Shown: positions 9,601 to 18,121 of the stretch, piece after piece
How the letters are laid out: each line of letters opens with the position of its first letter
Position numbering within the stretch: position 1 is the stretch's first letter
Assembly: GCA_004557245.1 (NCBI GenBank)
Contig: SFEL01000017.1
Span: forward strand, 1-61,160
Source of the DNA: Clostridiales bacterium
Lineage (GTDB): Bacteria > Bacillota > Clostridia > Christensenellales > CAG-138
Direction: 5' to 3'
DNA: 61,160 bases
Position numbers and translations under genes: made by a program
The notes under the pieces: model-generated
What the model was told of the DNA's origin: nothing
The model's database searches: none
Seen by the model: only the letters and a program-made list of their open reading frames with translations

Positions 9601-10874
9601 GCGATGCCAACGGCATAAACGCCAGCAAGGACGAGATGGACCGCATGGTGCAGGGCTGTACGGGAGTTAAGAAGACTACCGGCCAGCATCCCGGCGGCAT
9701 AGTCATAGTGCCAAAGGAAAACGATATAATGGAGTTTACCCCGGTGCAGTACCCGGCGGACCGCAGCGAGGGCGATACCATAACCACCCACTTCGACTTT
9801 CACGCCATGGACGACAGGCTGGTAAAGCTGGATATACTGGGCCACGATGATCCGACCGTGCTGAGAATGCTGAAGGATATTACCGGCTTGGATCCCCAGA
9901 CAATACCCCTTGACGACCCTGAAACCATGAAGATATTCCGCACCAGCGAGCCTTTGGGCGTGACGCTGGACGAGCTGGACTGCGACGTGGGCAGCATAGC
10001 CATACCCGAGTTCGGCACCACCTTCGTGCGGCAGATGCTCAAGGACACACGCCCTACTACGATGGAAGAATTGCTCAGGATATCCGGTCTCTCCCACGGT
10101 ACCGACGTATGGCTGGGCAACGCTCAGGAGCTGGTATTGAGCGGCACCGCGACACTGTCGCAGGTAATATGCACCCGAGACGATATAATGAACTACCTTA
10201 TACTCAGAGGCGGCGACCCGTCCATGTCCTTCAAAACCATGGAGAGCGTCCGCAAGGGCAGAGGCCTCACCCCCGAGATGGAGGAGCATATGCGCTCCAT
10301 AGATACGCCTCAGTGGTTCATAGACTCCTGCAAAAAGATAAAGTACATGTTCCCCCGCGCCCACGCAGCGGCCTACGTCATGATGGCCTTCCGTGTGGCC
10401 TACTACAAGGTGCATATGCCCCTCGCCTTCTATTCCGTTTACTATACCGTCCGAGCGGACGCCTTTGACATAGCCCAGGCGGAGGGCGGCGCCCAGAAGG
10501 TGCTTGCCAACATAAACGCCATAAAGAAAAAAGGCAACGATGCGGATAAAAAGGAAGAAGACCTGCTGACAATACTGGAGGTGGTCTTTGAAATGAACAA
10601 GCGCGGCATAGAGCTGTTGCCTGTGGACCTGTATAAATCCAAGGCCAGCCAGTTCATAATAGAAGACGGCAAGATACGTCCGCCCTTCTCATCGGTGGCG
10701 GGCGTGGGAGCCAACGCCGCCATAGGCATAGCCGAAGGCGCAAAGGGAGGCGAGTATACCTCCATAGAAAATTTTCAGGCCCGCACCGGCGCCAACTCCG
10801 CAGTGATAAAGGCGCTTACGGAAGCCGGCTGCCTGAACGGGCTGCCCGAGACGGATCAGCTCTGCCTGTTTTAA
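6660..10874 (+). CDS. polC: DNA polymerase III alpha subunit, PolC type, with degenerate exonuclease domain
   Basis: Replicative polymerase of low-GC Gram-positives, 1404 residues. Visible order: N-terminal domain; OB fold (about 210-300); PHP half one (LHLHTKMSSMDG from 312, ITDHGVVHAFPDA); inserted exonuclease-like domain (about 390-560); PHP half two (HREGIIVGSACEAGELF, ATGDVHFLEPDD); Zn-binding palm (CPNCRHSDFD, CPVCGAKYK); PDIDLNFSGDYQ near 932 with catalytic acids; GLSHGTDVWLGNAQEL and a C-terminal duplex-binding part. By alignment from memory with Bacillus PolC, the exonuclease motif DVET is GVVA (397-400), HNASFD is HDPLEL (476-481) and HRAIYD is GRAMER (532-537), so all four DEDD acids are gone. 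Polymerase motifs look intact. Starts at ATG 3 nt after ispG. Confidence 0.97.
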   Translation: MEQKLLNIFEKYGLGDGEITDAGLNKRENLLTVTVRCGHITSAENIACLERELCALMPGCRTKVILRCAQLSGLLSACDEDTLNILKKTWCDILPVCRPAIHSSAWDYEGGTLKVKIPGQVFELVSDPRHRETVKSYYLDRYGIETDIELTADDTMELTLPKEEERPAWQPKKAAEAKKKTLPDRADVIYGKPIKKTAIIQQRDVDETMGYVTIKGEILTLETTKQKNGRTILTFAISDHTNTLPCKMFLEEGETGIVDTIAGIQKKKDILIVSGKYMMDQWLRRMCVFPRDVGWEPRAVRTDKSEEKRVELHLHTKMSSMDGLTDVKEAIKTAARWGHKAIAITDHGVVHAFPDAVAQADKLKKDGKDIKILLGVEGYLMPDSELIKRPEQYVAIGVVAYPGVKEDDVFEIAALRFDESGEKEGVSIIVNSGAALTDAMAEETGLTREMINGGMNLKDGLKQLYDFIGDGVKVIHDPLELNNLRQHGLRFDMELDAHCVSTSMLFHYLHRESKQTNMRTAAEALGVEHCGGRAMERARTAAKIMNAVLSEMTAKDIEKLPLIDAVPKEKGKGRRLTYHIIIMARNHEGLMNLYRLVSYAHLEHLRKVPQIPRSLLNMHREGIIVGSACEAGELFRAVLRGESEEKLMSIADMYDYLEIQPIGNNAFLMRNGTVDTEEGLRDLNRRIVALGDKMGKPVVATGDVHFLEPDDALFRSIIMHARGFDDAEQQAPLYFKTTDEMLEEFSYLGEEKAREVVITNPNMIADSCERMKAFLSEKGTYAPTFPGANDELRNMALKKAHEIYGDELPEVVQKRLDKELNSIIGNGYSSLYLMAQRLVHKSNSDGYLVGSRGSVGSSFVANMAGITEVNALQPHYVCPNCRHSDFDIDRTKYACGVDMPDKDCPVCGAKYKKLGYEIPFEVFLGFKGDKTPDIDLNFSGDYQPVAHKYVEVMFGEGHAFRAGTISGVKDKIAYGYVRSYCDANGINASKDEMDRMVQGCTGVKKTTGQHPGGIVIVPKENDIMEFTPVQYPADRSEGDTITTHFDFHAMDDRLVKLDILGHDDPTVLRMLKDITGLDPQTIPLDDPETMKIFRTSEPLGVTLDELDCDVGSIAIPEFGTTFVRQMLKDTRPTTMEELLRISGLSHGTDVWLGNAQELVLSGTATLSQVICTRDDIMNYLILRGGDPSMSFKTMESVRKGRGLTPEMEEHMRSIDTPQWFIDSCKKIKYMFPRAHAAAYVMMAFRVAYYKVHMPLAFYSVYYTVRADAFDIAQAEGGAQKVLANINAIKKKGNDADKKEEDLLTILEVVFEMNKRGIELLPVDLYKSKASQFIIEDGKIRPPFSSVAGVGANAAIGIAEGAKGGEYTSIENFQARTGANSAVIKALTEAGCLNGLPETDQLCLF

Positions 10875-10887
10875 AGAAGCCGGTATG

Positions 10888-10933
10888 TGCGGCGCTTTGA
10901 TGCGAAATAATATGCTTGCATTAAAGTGCCGCA
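10888..10933. repeat. 16-bp inverted repeat between polC and rimP, overlapping the rimP promoter
   Basis: TGCGGCGCTTTGATGC (10888-10903) pairs with GCATTAAAGTGCCGCA (10918-10933), with two G-U pairs in RNA and a 14-nt loop. It lies 13 nt after the polC stop and could end or stabilise the polC transcript, but no good U-run follows. The right arm covers the -35 hexamer and much of the spacer of the rimP promoter, so an operator role is also possible. Confidence 0.6.
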
Positions 10934-10944
10934 TATGGTACAAT
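10916..10944 (+). promoter_or_regulatory. Promoter of the rimP-nusA-infB operon
   Basis: TTGCAT (10916-10921), 17-bp spacer, TACAAT (10939-10944): five of six matches in each hexamer. Predicted start near 10951 leaves a leader of about 88 nt before rimP. The leader contains GAGTGGGCGCG..CTCTT, with no clear riboswitch fold seen. Confidence 0.65.
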
Positions 10945-11038
10945 TTTGCTGTTGGTATATGGCAAGTTTGCTGTATTTTAGTTTTCAAGTAAGAGTGGGC
11001 GCGTCCTGCTCTTTTGTTTTGAATAGCGGAGGAATAGC

Positions 11039-11569
11039 ATGAAGACCACCCAAATAGTGGAAGCTCTTCTCCGGCCGGTAGTTACAGGCATGGGCTACGA
11101 GCTGGATGAGGTAGAGTTCCAGAAGGAGCAGGGTAATTGGGTGCTCACCCTGTACATAGAGCATCAGGACGGAAGAAGCGCTACCATAGACGACTGCGAG
11201 GCGGTGAGCCGAGCCGTAGACCCCATATTGGACGAGGCTGACCCCATAGAGCAGGCATACTACCTCAGCGTGTCCTCCATAGGCATCGACAGGCCGCTCA
11301 GGAAGGAAAGGGACTATCAGCGCAGCCTCGGCAGCCCCATTACGGTAAAGCTTTACGCTCCACTCAAGGGCAAGAAGGAGTACACAGGCGAGCTTTTGTC
11401 CTTTACGCCTGATTCTTTCACCATAAGCGTAAAGGGCGAGGCGATGACCTTCCAAAAAAAGGACGCCTCAAAGGTGCAGCCCTATATAGACTTCAAGGCC
11501 ATGGAGAAGAGCCTTGACGAATTAGAAGCAGATTTTGAAAATATAGAGACAGAAGAAGAGGAGAATTGA
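11039..11569 (+). CDS. rimP: Ribosome maturation factor RimP
   Basis: Needed for 30S subunit maturation. 176 residues in two domains: VVTGMGYELDEVEFQKEQGN...LTLYIEHQDG, then CEAVSRAVDPILDEADPIEQAYYLSVSSIGIDRPL with the family's SSPG-like region, and a C-terminal Sm-like domain. GGAGGAATAGC precedes the ATG. First gene of the RNA and translation operon. Its stop overlaps the region just before nusA, so the two are tightly coupled. Confidence 0.94.
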   Translation: MKTTQIVEALLRPVVTGMGYELDEVEFQKEQGNWVLTLYIEHQDGRSATIDDCEAVSRAVDPILDEADPIEQAYYLSVSSIGIDRPLRKERDYQRSLGSPITVKLYAPLKGKKEYTGELLSFTPDSFTISVKGEAMTFQKKDASKVQPYIDFKAMEKSLDELEADFENIETEEEEN

Positions 11570-11571
11570 TA

Positions 11572-12660
11572 ATGAACGCCGAATTCATAGAGGCACTGAA
11601 CGCTATAGAGAAAGAGCGTGGAATAAGCAAGGATATACTGATAGACGCATTTGAATCCGCACTGATAGCGGCCTATAAGCGCAACTACGGCGCCATGGGC
11701 AACGTCCGTGCCACTGTGGACCGGGACACAGGCGAGGTGCAGATATTCGCCTCCAAGACTGTCACTGAGACCGTGGAGAATCCTTATGCGGAGATATCTC
11801 TTGCCGATGCAAAGAAGATCAACTCCCTTTATGAAGTAGGCGACGTTCTGGAGGAAGAGGTGGATCCCCGTAAGTTTGGCCGCATAGCAGCCCAAACCGC
11901 CAAGCAGGTGGTGGTTCAGCGCATTCGCGAGGCCGAGCGCGGCGTCATATTTGACGAATTCGTAGAGAAGGAAAACGAGGTTCTTACCGCTATAGTTCAG
12001 CGGGTAGAGAAGAACGGCATCTATGTAGAACTGGGCAAGACCGACGGCTTCCTTGCCGCCTCCGAGACCATAGCGGGGGAGACTTATAACACCAGCGACA
12101 GGCTGAAGGTTTACGTCCTTGAGGTACGTAAGACCAACAAGGGCCCTCAGGTAATAGTTTCCCGCACCCACCCCGGCCTTGTTAAGAGGCTTTTCGAGCT
12201 GGAAGTTCCTGAGATACAGACCGGCATAGTCCAGATAAAATCCATAGCGCGCGAGGCGGGCTTCCGCACCAAGGTCGCCGTTTATTCCTCTGACCCTCAG
12301 GTGGACGCTGTGGGCGCATGCGTGGGCCAGAAGGGCATAAGGGTAGAGCGCATAGTAAACGAGCTGCATAACGAGAAGATCGATATCATAGAGTGGGATC
12401 CCGATCCCGCAGTGTACATAGCCAAGTCCCTCAGCCCCGCGCGCGTTATGATGGTATACATCAATGAGGCGGAAAAGGCCGCGAAGGTAATAGTGCCTGA
12501 CAATCAGCTGTCCCTTGCTATCGGTAAGGAAGGCCAGAACGTCCGCCTTGCCGCCAAGCTCACCGGTTGGAAGATAGACATAAAGAGCCAGAGCCAGGCC
12601 GAAGAGGATATGGATATAGCCGATGCCGGCGACGAGGCAGACAAGGGCTTCGAGGAATAG
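11572..12660 (+). CDS. nusA: Transcription termination/antitermination factor NusA
   Basis: Binds RNA polymerase and nascent RNA, controlling pausing and termination. I chose ATG 11572 (MNAEFIEALNAIEKERG), 8 nt after GAGGAG, over a TTG 6 nt earlier. 362 residues: N-terminal polymerase-binding domain (1-130), S1 domain (IVQRVEKNGIYVELGKTDGF), KH1 and KH2 (GACVGQKGIRVERIVNEL; NQLSLAIGKEGQNVRLAAKL). There is no C-terminal acidic repeat domain beyond a short acidic tail, which is normal for Firmicutes. Confidence 0.96.
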   Translation: MNAEFIEALNAIEKERGISKDILIDAFESALIAAYKRNYGAMGNVRATVDRDTGEVQIFASKTVTETVENPYAEISLADAKKINSLYEVGDVLEEEVDPRKFGRIAAQTAKQVVVQRIREAERGVIFDEFVEKENEVLTAIVQRVEKNGIYVELGKTDGFLAASETIAGETYNTSDRLKVYVLEVRKTNKGPQVIVSRTHPGLVKRLFELEVPEIQTGIVQIKSIAREAGFRTKVAVYSSDPQVDAVGACVGQKGIRVERIVNELHNEKIDIIEWDPDPAVYIAKSLSPARVMMVYINEAEKAAKVIVPDNQLSLAIGKEGQNVRLAAKLTGWKIDIKSQSQAEEDMDIADAGDEADKGFEE

Positions 12661-12675
12661 TTTGGAGGATTCGCA

Positions 12676-12948
12676 ATGCCTGCTAAAAAGGTGCCTATGA
12701 GAATGTGCGTGGGCTGCCGCGAGATGAAGCCCAAGAAGGAGCTGCTGCGCATAGTTCGCTCTCCCGAGGGCGAAATAAGCGTGGATCGCACCGGCAAGGT
12801 CTCCGGCCGCGGCGCATATGTATGCGCCAACGCGGAGTGCCTGAATAAGGCACGCAGAATAAAAGCGCTGGAAAGGGCTCTGGAGCACGGAATAGAAGAT
12901 GAGGTTTTTTACAGGCTCGCTTCGGAGATAACTGACGATGCAGAATGA
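12676..12948 (+). CDS. rnpM: YlxR-family RNase P modulator
   Basis: 90 residues with the family signature RMCVGCREMKPKKELLRIV, DRTGKVSGRGAYVC and the C..C pair. YlxR proteins bind RNA; the Bacillus member has been renamed RnpM as an RNase P modulator. TTTGGAGGA lies 7-8 nt before the ATG. It overlaps the next gene by 11 nt in a different frame. Its position between nusA and the L7Ae-like gene is the standard Firmicutes order. Confidence 0.9.
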   Translation: MPAKKVPMRMCVGCREMKPKKELLRIVRSPEGEISVDRTGKVSGRGAYVCANAECLNKARRIKALERALEHGIEDEVFYRLASEITDDAE

Positions 12949-13246
12949 CCGTTTGCGTACAGCTCTGGGCTTTGCGGCCAAGGCGGGAAAGTGCATATCC
13001 GGCGACTTCGGGGCGGAAAGAGCCGTGAAGGACAAAAAGGCCCTCGCAATAGCTCTGGACAGCGGTGTGTCCGACGCCACGCGGGAGCGCTACGAGGGAA
13101 TGTGCCAAAGAGCCGGCATACCCTGCGTGTATCTTGAAGACCTTGGCAGGGCGATAGGAAAGGATAACCGCATGATAGCTGCGGTAACAGAGGCGGGCTT
13201 TGCCCGTATGATAGAAGAGACATATAAGACTTCACAGCAAAAGTAA
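12938..13246 (+). CDS. rplGA: L7Ae/L30e-family kink-turn RNA-binding protein (YlxQ)
   Basis: 102 residues with the L7Ae layout: LRTALGFAAKAGKCISGDFG, AVKDKKALAIALDSGVS, then IPCVYLEDLGRAIGKDNRMI. Bacillus YlxQ is a kink-turn binding protein of unknown role. The ATG lies inside the end of rnpM (11-nt overlap), so translation is coupled. It is followed by infB after 20 nt. Confidence 0.88.
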   Translation: MQNDRLRTALGFAAKAGKCISGDFGAERAVKDKKALAIALDSGVSDATRERYEGMCQRAGIPCVYLEDLGRAIGKDNRMIAAVTEAGFARMIEETYKTSQQK

Positions 13247-13266
13247 CATACCGGGGGGTAATATCT

Positions 13267-15840
13267 ATGGCAAACAAGACGATGGATTCCGCACGGGAAT
13301 TTGAAACCCAGGCAAAGGAGCTTCTGGAACGCGTAAAGCGAATGCAGAACGATCTGGGAGCGGCCCTTCAGTCCGTAAAGCGGGCGGAAAGCGAGCTTAT
13401 AGATAAAGAAAAGCGCGCCGAAAAGGAACGCATGGAGAAAGAAAGGGCAGAGAGACTCCGAGAGGTCCTCACCAGCGAGGGCGACCTTGCCTTCCACGTA
13501 GGCGACGACAGGGCGGATGAGCAGCCAGCCCCGGCAGAGAGCAAGGTCGAAGTAAATGAAGAGCCGAAGCCGGAGCCGGTGAAGGAGCAGAAGGTGGAGG
13601 AAACCGTACAGGCAAAGGTGGAGGAACCTGCAATGGCAGACAAGAAGCCTGAAGAAAAGCCAGAGATAAAGGCGGAGCCCGCACCGGTAAATAGGCCGGC
13701 ACAGCAGCGCCCGGCGTATGAGCGCAGGGAATCTCAGCGCAGAGATGACAGCAGGCCACAGAAGCCGCGCACTGACAGGCCACAGCGGCCCGCAGACCGC
13801 ACGGAGCGCACCGACAGGCCTCAGCAGCGCCCCATGCAGGGCGGTTATCAACCGAAACCGGCGGCCCGCACCATGGAATCCCCGGTGCCTTCCGGAAGGG
13901 ATCAGGGCAAGAACCGGAACCAGAAACCACAGACCAGAGATGAGGAGCGCAAGGCGCCAAAGAATAAGAAGACCATTATGAAGGAAAACACCAGAGCAGC
14001 AGGCGGCTGGGACGACGACGCTCCGATGAGCCGCAAGCAGAAGCGCAAGCAGCAGGCGGTACATAAGCCGGAGCCGGTAAAGATCGACAAGGCCGTGTTG
14101 ACCACCGAGACCATAACCGTAAAGGATCTTTCCGAAAAAATAGGCAAGCCTGCGGCCGAGATAATCAAAAAGCTGTTTATACTTGGCATAATGGCTACCA
14201 TCAATCAGGAGATAGACTACGACACCTGTTCGCTCATTGCGGCCGATTACGGCATAGAGCTTGAACTCAACATAGCCAAGACCGCCGAGGATGTGCTCAA
14301 CGAGAGCGTTGAAGAGGCGGATTCCGAGGAAAACCTCGTACCCCGCCCGCCGGTAGTTACCATAATGGGCCACGTAGACCACGGCAAGACCTCCCTGCTC
14401 GACGCCTTCCGCGAAAGCAGCATAACCGAGGGCGAAGCAGGCGGCATCACTCAGCATATAGGCGCGTATACCGTACCCTGCAAGGGGCGCACAATAACCT
14501 TCATAGATACTCCGGGCCATGAGGCGTTCACCTCCATGCGTGCCCGCGGAGCGCAGGTAACGGATATAGTAATATTGGTAGTGGCGGCGGACGACGGCAT
14601 TATGCCACAGACCGTCGAGGCTATAAACCACGCCAAGGCGGCAGAGGTGCCGATAATCGTGGCTATCAACAAGATAGATAAGGACACCGCCAATCCGGAC
14701 CGCGTAATACAGCAGCTCACCGAGTATGGTCTGGTAGCCGAGGAGTGGGGCGGCGATACCATATGCGTGCCCGTTTCCGCGAAGAAGCGCATCAATTTGG
14801 ATACGCTGCTCGAGATGGTACTGCTTCAGGCGGACGTTCTGGAGCTTAAGGCAAATCCCGACAGGGCGGCCCGTGGCACCATAATAGAGGCAGAACTGGA
14901 CAAGGGACGCGGCCCTGTGGCTACCGTACTGGTACAGAACGGTACCCTCAAGATAGGCGATCCCATAGTTGCAGGCACAGCCTTCGGCCGCGTACGCGCA
15001 ATGATGGACGATAAGGGCCGCAGGGTGACTTCAGCCGGGCCAAGCCAGCCTGTAGAGGTACTGGGCTTTGGCGAGGTGCCTTCCGCAGGCGATGTAATGA
15101 ACGTTGCGGAAGTAGATAAGCTGTCACGCCAGGTAGCAGAGGAGCGCCGCGATAAGCTCAAGGCGGAGCAGATACGCAATATGTCCAAGGTATCTTTGGA
15201 CGATCTGTTCAGCCAGATAGAGGCGGGCAACGTCAAGGACCTGAACATCATAGTAAAGGCAGACGTGCAGGGTACCGTAGAGGCCATAAAGCAGGCATTG
15301 GAGAAGCTCTCCAACGACGAGGTAAGGGTGCGCTGCATACACGGCGGCGTAGGCGCCATAACCGGTTCGGATATAGTGTTTGCCTCCGCTTCCAATGCTC
15401 TGGTAATAGGCTTCAACGTGCGCCCGGATGCCACGGCGCGTGAAGCTGCCGAACGCGAAAAGGTGGATGTGCGCACATACAGCGTGATCTACAACGTAAT
15501 TGAGGACGTTGAGAGCGCCATGAAGGGCCTGTTTGCACCCGTATACAAGGAGGTCGCTCTGGGTACAGCAGAGGTGCGCAATACCTTCAAGGTATCAGGC
15601 GTCGGCACTATTGCAGGCGCATACGTCAAGGATGGCAAGATCACTCGTTCTGCTCAGGTACGCGTAGTCCGCGGCGGCATAGTGCTCCACGACGGCAAGA
15701 TAGCCTCCCTCAAGCGCTTCAAGGACGACGTCAAGGAAGTGGCGTCTGGCTATGAATGCGGTATCGGAATAGAGAACTTCAACGATATCCGCGAGGGCGA
15801 CATGATAGAAGCCTACACCATGGAGCAGATAGAAAGATAA
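13267..15840 (+). CDS. infB: Translation initiation factor IF-2
   Basis: GTPase that places initiator tRNA on the 30S subunit. 857 residues. The first ~270 are charged and repetitive (Lys/Glu coiled-coil then Pro/Arg/Gln-rich), as usual for the linker. An IF2-N module follows (TETITVKDLSEKIGKPAAEI), then the GTPase domain with GHVDHGKTSLLDAF, DTPGHEAFTSMRARGAQ and NKIDK, domain II, and the C2 tRNA-binding domain. A GGGGGG run precedes the ATG. The first codons read MANKTMDSAREFETQAKELL, a coiled-coil start rather than a leading IF2-N domain. Confidence 0.97.
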   Translation: MANKTMDSAREFETQAKELLERVKRMQNDLGAALQSVKRAESELIDKEKRAEKERMEKERAERLREVLTSEGDLAFHVGDDRADEQPAPAESKVEVNEEPKPEPVKEQKVEETVQAKVEEPAMADKKPEEKPEIKAEPAPVNRPAQQRPAYERRESQRRDDSRPQKPRTDRPQRPADRTERTDRPQQRPMQGGYQPKPAARTMESPVPSGRDQGKNRNQKPQTRDEERKAPKNKKTIMKENTRAAGGWDDDAPMSRKQKRKQQAVHKPEPVKIDKAVLTTETITVKDLSEKIGKPAAEIIKKLFILGIMATINQEIDYDTCSLIAADYGIELELNIAKTAEDVLNESVEEADSEENLVPRPPVVTIMGHVDHGKTSLLDAFRESSITEGEAGGITQHIGAYTVPCKGRTITFIDTPGHEAFTSMRARGAQVTDIVILVVAADDGIMPQTVEAINHAKAAEVPIIVAINKIDKDTANPDRVIQQLTEYGLVAEEWGGDTICVPVSAKKRINLDTLLEMVLLQADVLELKANPDRAARGTIIEAELDKGRGPVATVLVQNGTLKIGDPIVAGTAFGRVRAMMDDKGRRVTSAGPSQPVEVLGFGEVPSAGDVMNVAEVDKLSRQVAEERRDKLKAEQIRNMSKVSLDDLFSQIEAGNVKDLNIIVKADVQGTVEAIKQALEKLSNDEVRVRCIHGGVGAITGSDIVFASASNALVIGFNVRPDATAREAAEREKVDVRTYSVIYNVIEDVESAMKGLFAPVYKEVALGTAEVRNTFKVSGVGTIAGAYVKDGKITRSAQVRVVRGGIVLHDGKIASLKRFKDDVKEVASGYECGIGIENFNDIREGDMIEAYTMEQIER

Positions 15841-15857
15841 TCAGAAAGGCAAAAAAG

Positions 15858-16208
15858 ATGTCCATTCGTTATGAAAGAATGAATGAGGAGATAAAGAAGA
15901 CCATAAGTGAAATCATAAAGGAAATGAAGGATCCTCGAGTCTCCGATATGACCACCATAATGTCAGTGGACGTGACCAACGACCTGAAGCAGGCCAAGGT
16001 GCTGGTAAGCGTTTACGACAAGGACGACGAGGTACGCAAGGATACGGTGGAAGCCCTCAACCACGGCAGCGGCTTTATAACCCGCGAGCTGGGCAAGCGC
16101 ATGCAGCTACGCGCCCTGCCAAAGCTGAACTTCAAGCTGGACAGCTCCATTGAGTACAGCGTGCATATTTCAGAGATTATCGACAGCCTGCACAAAAACG
16201 AAAAGTAG
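15858..16208 (+). CDS. rbfA: Ribosome-binding factor A
   Basis: Late 30S maturation factor of the KH type II fold. ATG 15858 gives 116 residues starting MSIRYERMNEEIKKTISEII, the family length and start; longer in-frame readings run back inside infB. Key segments: MKDPRVSDMTTIMSVDVTND, QAKVLVSVYD and the C-terminal LDSSIEYSVHISEIIDSL. AGAAAGG lies just upstream. It follows infB by 17 nt. Confidence 0.95.
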   Translation: MSIRYERMNEEIKKTISEIIKEMKDPRVSDMTTIMSVDVTNDLKQAKVLVSVYDKDDEVRKDTVEALNHGSGFITRELGKRMQLRALPKLNFKLDSSIEYSVHISEIIDSLHKNEK

Positions 16209-16265
16209 CTTGCTCTGGGCGGTGATGTGAAGAGTCATCGCCTGATTTTTTAGGAGGGAAGGCTT

Positions 16266-17237
16266 ATGAAGGGCAGCATGGAGGAGATACTCCGCTTTGT
16301 AGAACAAAACGGCGCTTTCAGCATAATATCCCACGTATCGCCGGATGGGGATACCATTGGCTCAGGAACGGCACTATCAAGGATACTGCGCAGGCTGGGC
16401 AAGCGGACGGAAAACGTATGCTGCGACCAAGTACCCGACGCGTATAAGTTCATACCGGGTGCTGAAGAGATACTGCTGCCGGAGGAGGCCCAGGGCTTCG
16501 ATGCGGTAATAGCGGTAGACTGCGCAGATAAGGGCAGGCTGGGCAGCGCCGAGGGCATATTCGATAGAGCGGGCGTGACAGCCAATATAGACCATCACGG
16601 CACCAATACCATGTATGCCGATAATAACGTGATGGAGGAGACTGCCGCCTGTGCAGAGATTATATACAGGCTGGGCAGGGCGCTGGGGGCGGAGATAGAC
16701 GCGGAGACGGCTAATTGCCTCTTTGCCGCCCTCGTGACGGATACCGGCTCCTTTGCCTATTCCAACGTAACGAGGGACACTATGGCCATAGCCGGCGAGC
16801 TTATTGCGTTAGGCGCTGATAATTCTCTCATAAACAGGCTGGTATATCACAACGAGCCGGCAGGCAAGGTGAAGATGCACGCTTACGCGCTGGAGAGGCT
16901 GCATTTATATTCCGAAGGGCGCATAGCCACAGCAATGCTCACGGAAAGTGAGATGGATCCCTTTGGCCCTGAGGCGTATACTGAAGGAATAGTTGAAAAA
17001 CTTCGGGATATAGATACGGTAGAGATAGCGGCGTTTCTGAGGCAGAAGGGAGAGGACGTAAAGGTAAGCCTTAGAGCTAAGAAATACGCCGACGTCGCCC
17101 GCGTGGCAGCCTCAAGAAAAGGGGGCGGCCACCCCAGGGCAGCAGGGTACACCGAATATGGCATCACTGTGGCGGAGGCCGAAAAGATAGCGGTACAGCT
17201 TGCCGAGGAGGAGCTTCAAGCATGCTGGAAGGAGTAG
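16266..17237 (+). CDS. nrnA: DHH/DHHA1 phosphoesterase, NrnA-like oligoribonuclease/pAp phosphatase
   Basis: Degrades nanoRNAs or di-nucleotides and dephosphorylates pAp. 323 residues: DHH motifs SHVSPDGDTIGSGTAL, AVDCADKGRLG and the metal motif IDHHGTN; LVTDTGSFAYSNVT follows; the C-terminal DHHA1 domain ends with ASRKGGGHPRAAGY. AGGAGGGAAGGCTT precedes the ATG. It overlaps truB by 16 nt. The rbfA-nrnA-truB order is conserved in Firmicutes. Substrate specificity cannot be told from sequence alone. Confidence 0.93.
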   Translation: MKGSMEEILRFVEQNGAFSIISHVSPDGDTIGSGTALSRILRRLGKRTENVCCDQVPDAYKFIPGAEEILLPEEAQGFDAVIAVDCADKGRLGSAEGIFDRAGVTANIDHHGTNTMYADNNVMEETAACAEIIYRLGRALGAEIDAETANCLFAALVTDTGSFAYSNVTRDTMAIAGELIALGADNSLINRLVYHNEPAGKVKMHAYALERLHLYSEGRIATAMLTESEMDPFGPEAYTEGIVEKLRDIDTVEIAAFLRQKGEDVKVSLRAKKYADVARVAASRKGGGHPRAAGYTEYGITVAEAEKIAVQLAEEELQACWKE

Positions 17238-18121
17238 TAAACGTATTAAAACCGCCGGGAATGAGCTCCAGTGACGTGGTGACGGATATCCGGCATATAT
17301 TCAACATGAAGCGGGTAGGCCATACGGGAACACTGGATCCCGGTGCGGCCGGCGTGTTGCCCATATGCATAGGCCGGGCTACCAGACTCTTCGATTATCT
17401 CGTGGACAAGGAAAAGGAGTACATAGGCGAGATAACCTTCGGTATAGCTACGGATACCCAGGACTCCTACGGCGCGCCGGAAGGACGCTCCGATGCTGTA
17501 GTTACCGGGGAGATGCTCATGGAGGCGCTGCCTAAGTTCACAGGCCCTCAAAAGCAGACCGCGCCCCTGTATTCAGCCCTTTCGGTGGACGGAAAGAAGA
17601 TGTACAAGCTTGCCCGGCAGGGCGTTGAGGTGGAGCGCAAGGTTAGGGATATAAACGTGCCGGAGCTTTCGTTCATATCACAGACCGGCTGCAACAGATA
17701 TCTCGTAAAGATCGTCTGCTCCAAGGGCACATACGTGCGCACGCTCTGCCACGACATAGGCGGGAGCATGGGGGTGCCTGCCCACATGTCCTTCCTGCTG
17801 CGCACACGCTCCGGGGCGTTTGATCTGGACGGCAGCTTTACAATAGACGAGCTGAAGGAGCTTAAAGAAAAGGGAGAGCTTTATAAGGCGGTCATACCCA
17901 TGGAGCAGGCGCTTATGCATATAGGCGAAGCCAGAATGGCCCTGAACAAAAAAGGCGAGCGGTTCCTGACTCATGGCGCGGAGGTGGTCTGTCCCGGCAT
18001 AGAAGAACTGCCAAAGGATACCCCTCTCAGGGCATACTGCAACGGCAAATTTTTAGGAATAGCCAAATCAAACGGCGAGGCGGTGCATATATGTACCTTC
18101 CTCGGTCAGGAAGAAGAATGA
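17222..18121 (+). CDS. truB: tRNA pseudouridine(55) synthase
   Basis: Makes pseudouridine 55 in the T loop of tRNAs. 299 residues: GVVNVLKPPGMSSSDVV, then KRVGHTGTLDPGAAGVLPIC with the catalytic Asp, LPKFTGPQKQTAPLYSALSV, KMYKLARQGVEVERK, and CSKGTYVRTLCHDIG. A C-terminal PUA-like tail follows. The start lies inside nrnA, and the TGA overlaps the ATG of ribF (ATGA), so nrnA, truB and ribF are translationally coupled. Confidence 0.96.
   Translation: MLEGVVNVLKPPGMSSSDVVTDIRHIFNMKRVGHTGTLDPGAAGVLPICIGRATRLFDYLVDKEKEYIGEITFGIATDTQDSYGAPEGRSDAVVTGEMLMEALPKFTGPQKQTAPLYSALSVDGKKMYKLARQGVEVERKVRDINVPELSFISQTGCNRYLVKIVCSKGTYVRTLCHDIGGSMGVPAHMSFLLRTRSGAFDLDGSFTIDELKELKEKGELYKAVIPMEQALMHIGEARMALNKKGERFLTHGAEVVCPGIEELPKDTPLRAYCNGKFLGIAKSNGEAVHICTFLGQEEE

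Noticed and set aside
11482..13080. Open frame of 532 codons on the minus strand across nusA and neighbours
   Set aside because: Shadow frame created by codon bias; antisense to nusA, rnpM and rplGA with no family features.
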